NCBI GenBank assembly: GCA_002401655.1
Contig: NVTT01000017.1
Location: 6,883-15,619 of the forward strand
From: Gammaproteobacteria bacterium
Lineage (GTDB): Bacteria > Pseudomonadota > Gammaproteobacteria > Enterobacterales > Kangiellaceae
Length of the DNA: 8,737 nucleotides
Reading direction: 5' to 3'
Shown: piece after piece, positions 6,644 to 8,737 of the stretch
Layout of the letters: each line of letters opens with the position of its first letter
How positions within the stretch are numbered: the first letter of the stretch is position 1
Translations under genes and position numbers: made by a program
Notes under the pieces: model-generated
Database searches by the model: none
The model's input: the letters and a program-made list of their open reading frames with translations, nothing else
Told to the model about the DNA's origin: nothing

Positions 6644-6676
6644 AAAACAAGAAAGGCTCCCGAAGGAGCCTTTCTT
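6644..6676 (-). terminator. Strong intrinsic terminator of groS-groL with a UUCG tetraloop
   Basis: A perfect 12-bp stem pairs 6665-6676 with 6649-6660, closed on the - strand by C(UUCG)G, the extra-stable tetraloop (CGAA at 6661-6664 on the + strand). It is followed on the - strand by GTTTT. It starts 21 nt past the groL stop and therefore ends the groESL transcript. It also lies just before the DUF938 gene. Confidence 0.93.
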
Positions 6677-6697
6677 AAACAAAATGGTTGATGTGAT

Positions 6698-8365
<1,668 letters not shown>

Positions 8366-8380
8366 TTAAAATTTTATTTG

Positions 8381-8401
8381 TTTTGTTTACTAAATGGTTT
8401 T
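8381..8401 (-). repeat. 21-nt direct repeat, copy between groS and groL
   Basis: This stretch matches 8701-8721 at 19 of 21 positions, with a shared core AAAACCATTTAG on the coding strand. Here it lies about 28 nt upstream of the groL ATG, just upstream of the A/T-rich stretch that leads into the groL ribosome binding site. Both copies precede a chaperonin gene in the same orientation. Function is unknown; it may be a leader-RNA element or a remnant of duplication. Confidence 0.55.
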
Positions 8402-8409
8402 AGATTGAA

Positions 8410-8697
8410 TTAATCAATAATTCCAACGATGTCGTCTTCACGCATAATTAATAGCTCTTCGCCATCAACCTTTACTTCGTTACCAGCATATTTACCAAAA
8501 AGAACTTTATCGCCTACTTTTACTTCAAGCGCGCGTACATCGCCATTATCTAATTGCTTGCCATTACCAGCAGCAATCACTTCACCACGGCTTGGCTTTT
8601 CTTTAGCGTTATCTGGAATAATAATTCCGCCCGCGCTAGTTGTTTCATCTTCCATACGTCTTACTAATACACGGTCATGCAAAGGACGAATACTCAT
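8410..8697 (-). CDS. groS: GroES, 10-kDa co-chaperonin
   Basis: GroES caps the GroEL ring as a heptamer and closes the folding chamber. The 95-residue product has the family start [14 protein letters not shown]. The mobile loop (about 16-32, [17 protein letters not shown]) carries the hydrophobic tripeptide Ile25-Ile26-Ile27, which binds GroEL (Ile-Val-Leu in E. coli). [19 protein letters not shown] and the C-terminal [14 protein letters not shown] follow. The length is near the 97 of E. coli, so the gene is complete. GGAG sits 9 nt before the ATG. It is the first gene of the groS-groL operon; only 40 bp upstream are visible, and no sigma-32 promoter or CIRCE element is seen there, so the regulatory region lies outside the window. 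Confidence 0.99.
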   Translation of the reverse strand: MSIRPLHDRVLVRRMEDETTSAGGIIIPDNAKEKPSRGEVIAAGNGKQLDNGDVRALEVKVGDKVLFGKYAGNEVKVDGEELLIMREDDIVGIID

Positions 8698-8700
8698 CGA

Positions 8701-8721
8701 TTTTGTCTCCTAAATGGTTTT
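8701..8721 (-). repeat. 21-nt direct repeat, copy overlapping the groS ribosome binding site
   Basis: This is the second copy of the element at 8381-8401 (19 of 21 identical). Here the element contains the groS Shine-Dalgarno: on the coding strand the core AAAACCATTTAG runs into GGAG. In the groL copy the corresponding bases are GTAA, so the ribosome-binding part is not conserved there while the flanking bases are. Confidence 0.55.
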
Positions 8722-8737
8722 GCTAAATGATGTTAGT

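Overview
The window reads as a piece of an AT-rich gammaproteobacterial chromosome, probably from a marine or other aquatic, free-living lineage. Four signals support this. HldE is the fused kinase plus adenylyltransferase form. An S41 peptidase sits next to a YibQ-type deacetylase. The groS-groL operon encodes a GroEL with a GGM tail. A secreted protease carries a GlyGly-CTERM (rhombosortase) tail, which implies type II secretion. No genus can be assigned from the sequence alone. I see no mobile element, CRISPR array, tRNA or rRNA.

Layout. On the + strand (3-2647) lie three same-direction genes: the C-terminal part of hldE (LPS heptose activation, start outside the window), an exported S41 serine peptidase, and a periplasmic divergent polysaccharide deacetylase (YibQ type). 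All three have cell-envelope roles, and the last two are almost certainly co-transcribed. They meet, tail to tail with a gap of about 20 bp, a run of - strand genes that fills the rest. In transcription order from the right edge these are groS, groL, a strong UUCG-loop terminator, a DUF938 methyltransferase, a 919-residue secreted lysyl-endopeptidase-like protease with accessory domains, a weak hairpin, and a small lipoprotein of unknown function.

Working together. hldE supplies ADP-heptose for the LPS core, and the S41/YibQ pair belongs to the envelope module that in many gammaproteobacteria also includes the murein-hydrolase activator EnvC, which is absent between these neighbours here. GroES and GroEL form the essential chaperonin. 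The protease is a pre-pro-enzyme: signal peptide, a propeptide ending in Lys, an S1 catalytic domain of the Achromobacter protease I type, a PKD domain, a jelly-roll-like domain, two tandem PKD/REJ-like domains and the sorting tail.

Most of the window is ordinary. The parts most worth a second look are the S41 peptidase, which has lost its PDZ domain and lacks a conventional start codon placed to include its full signal peptide; the active-site surroundings and apparent self-processing site of the protease; the small unknown lipoprotein beside it; and a near-identical 21-nt element upstream of both groS and groL. I did not find a convincing wholly new multi-gene system.
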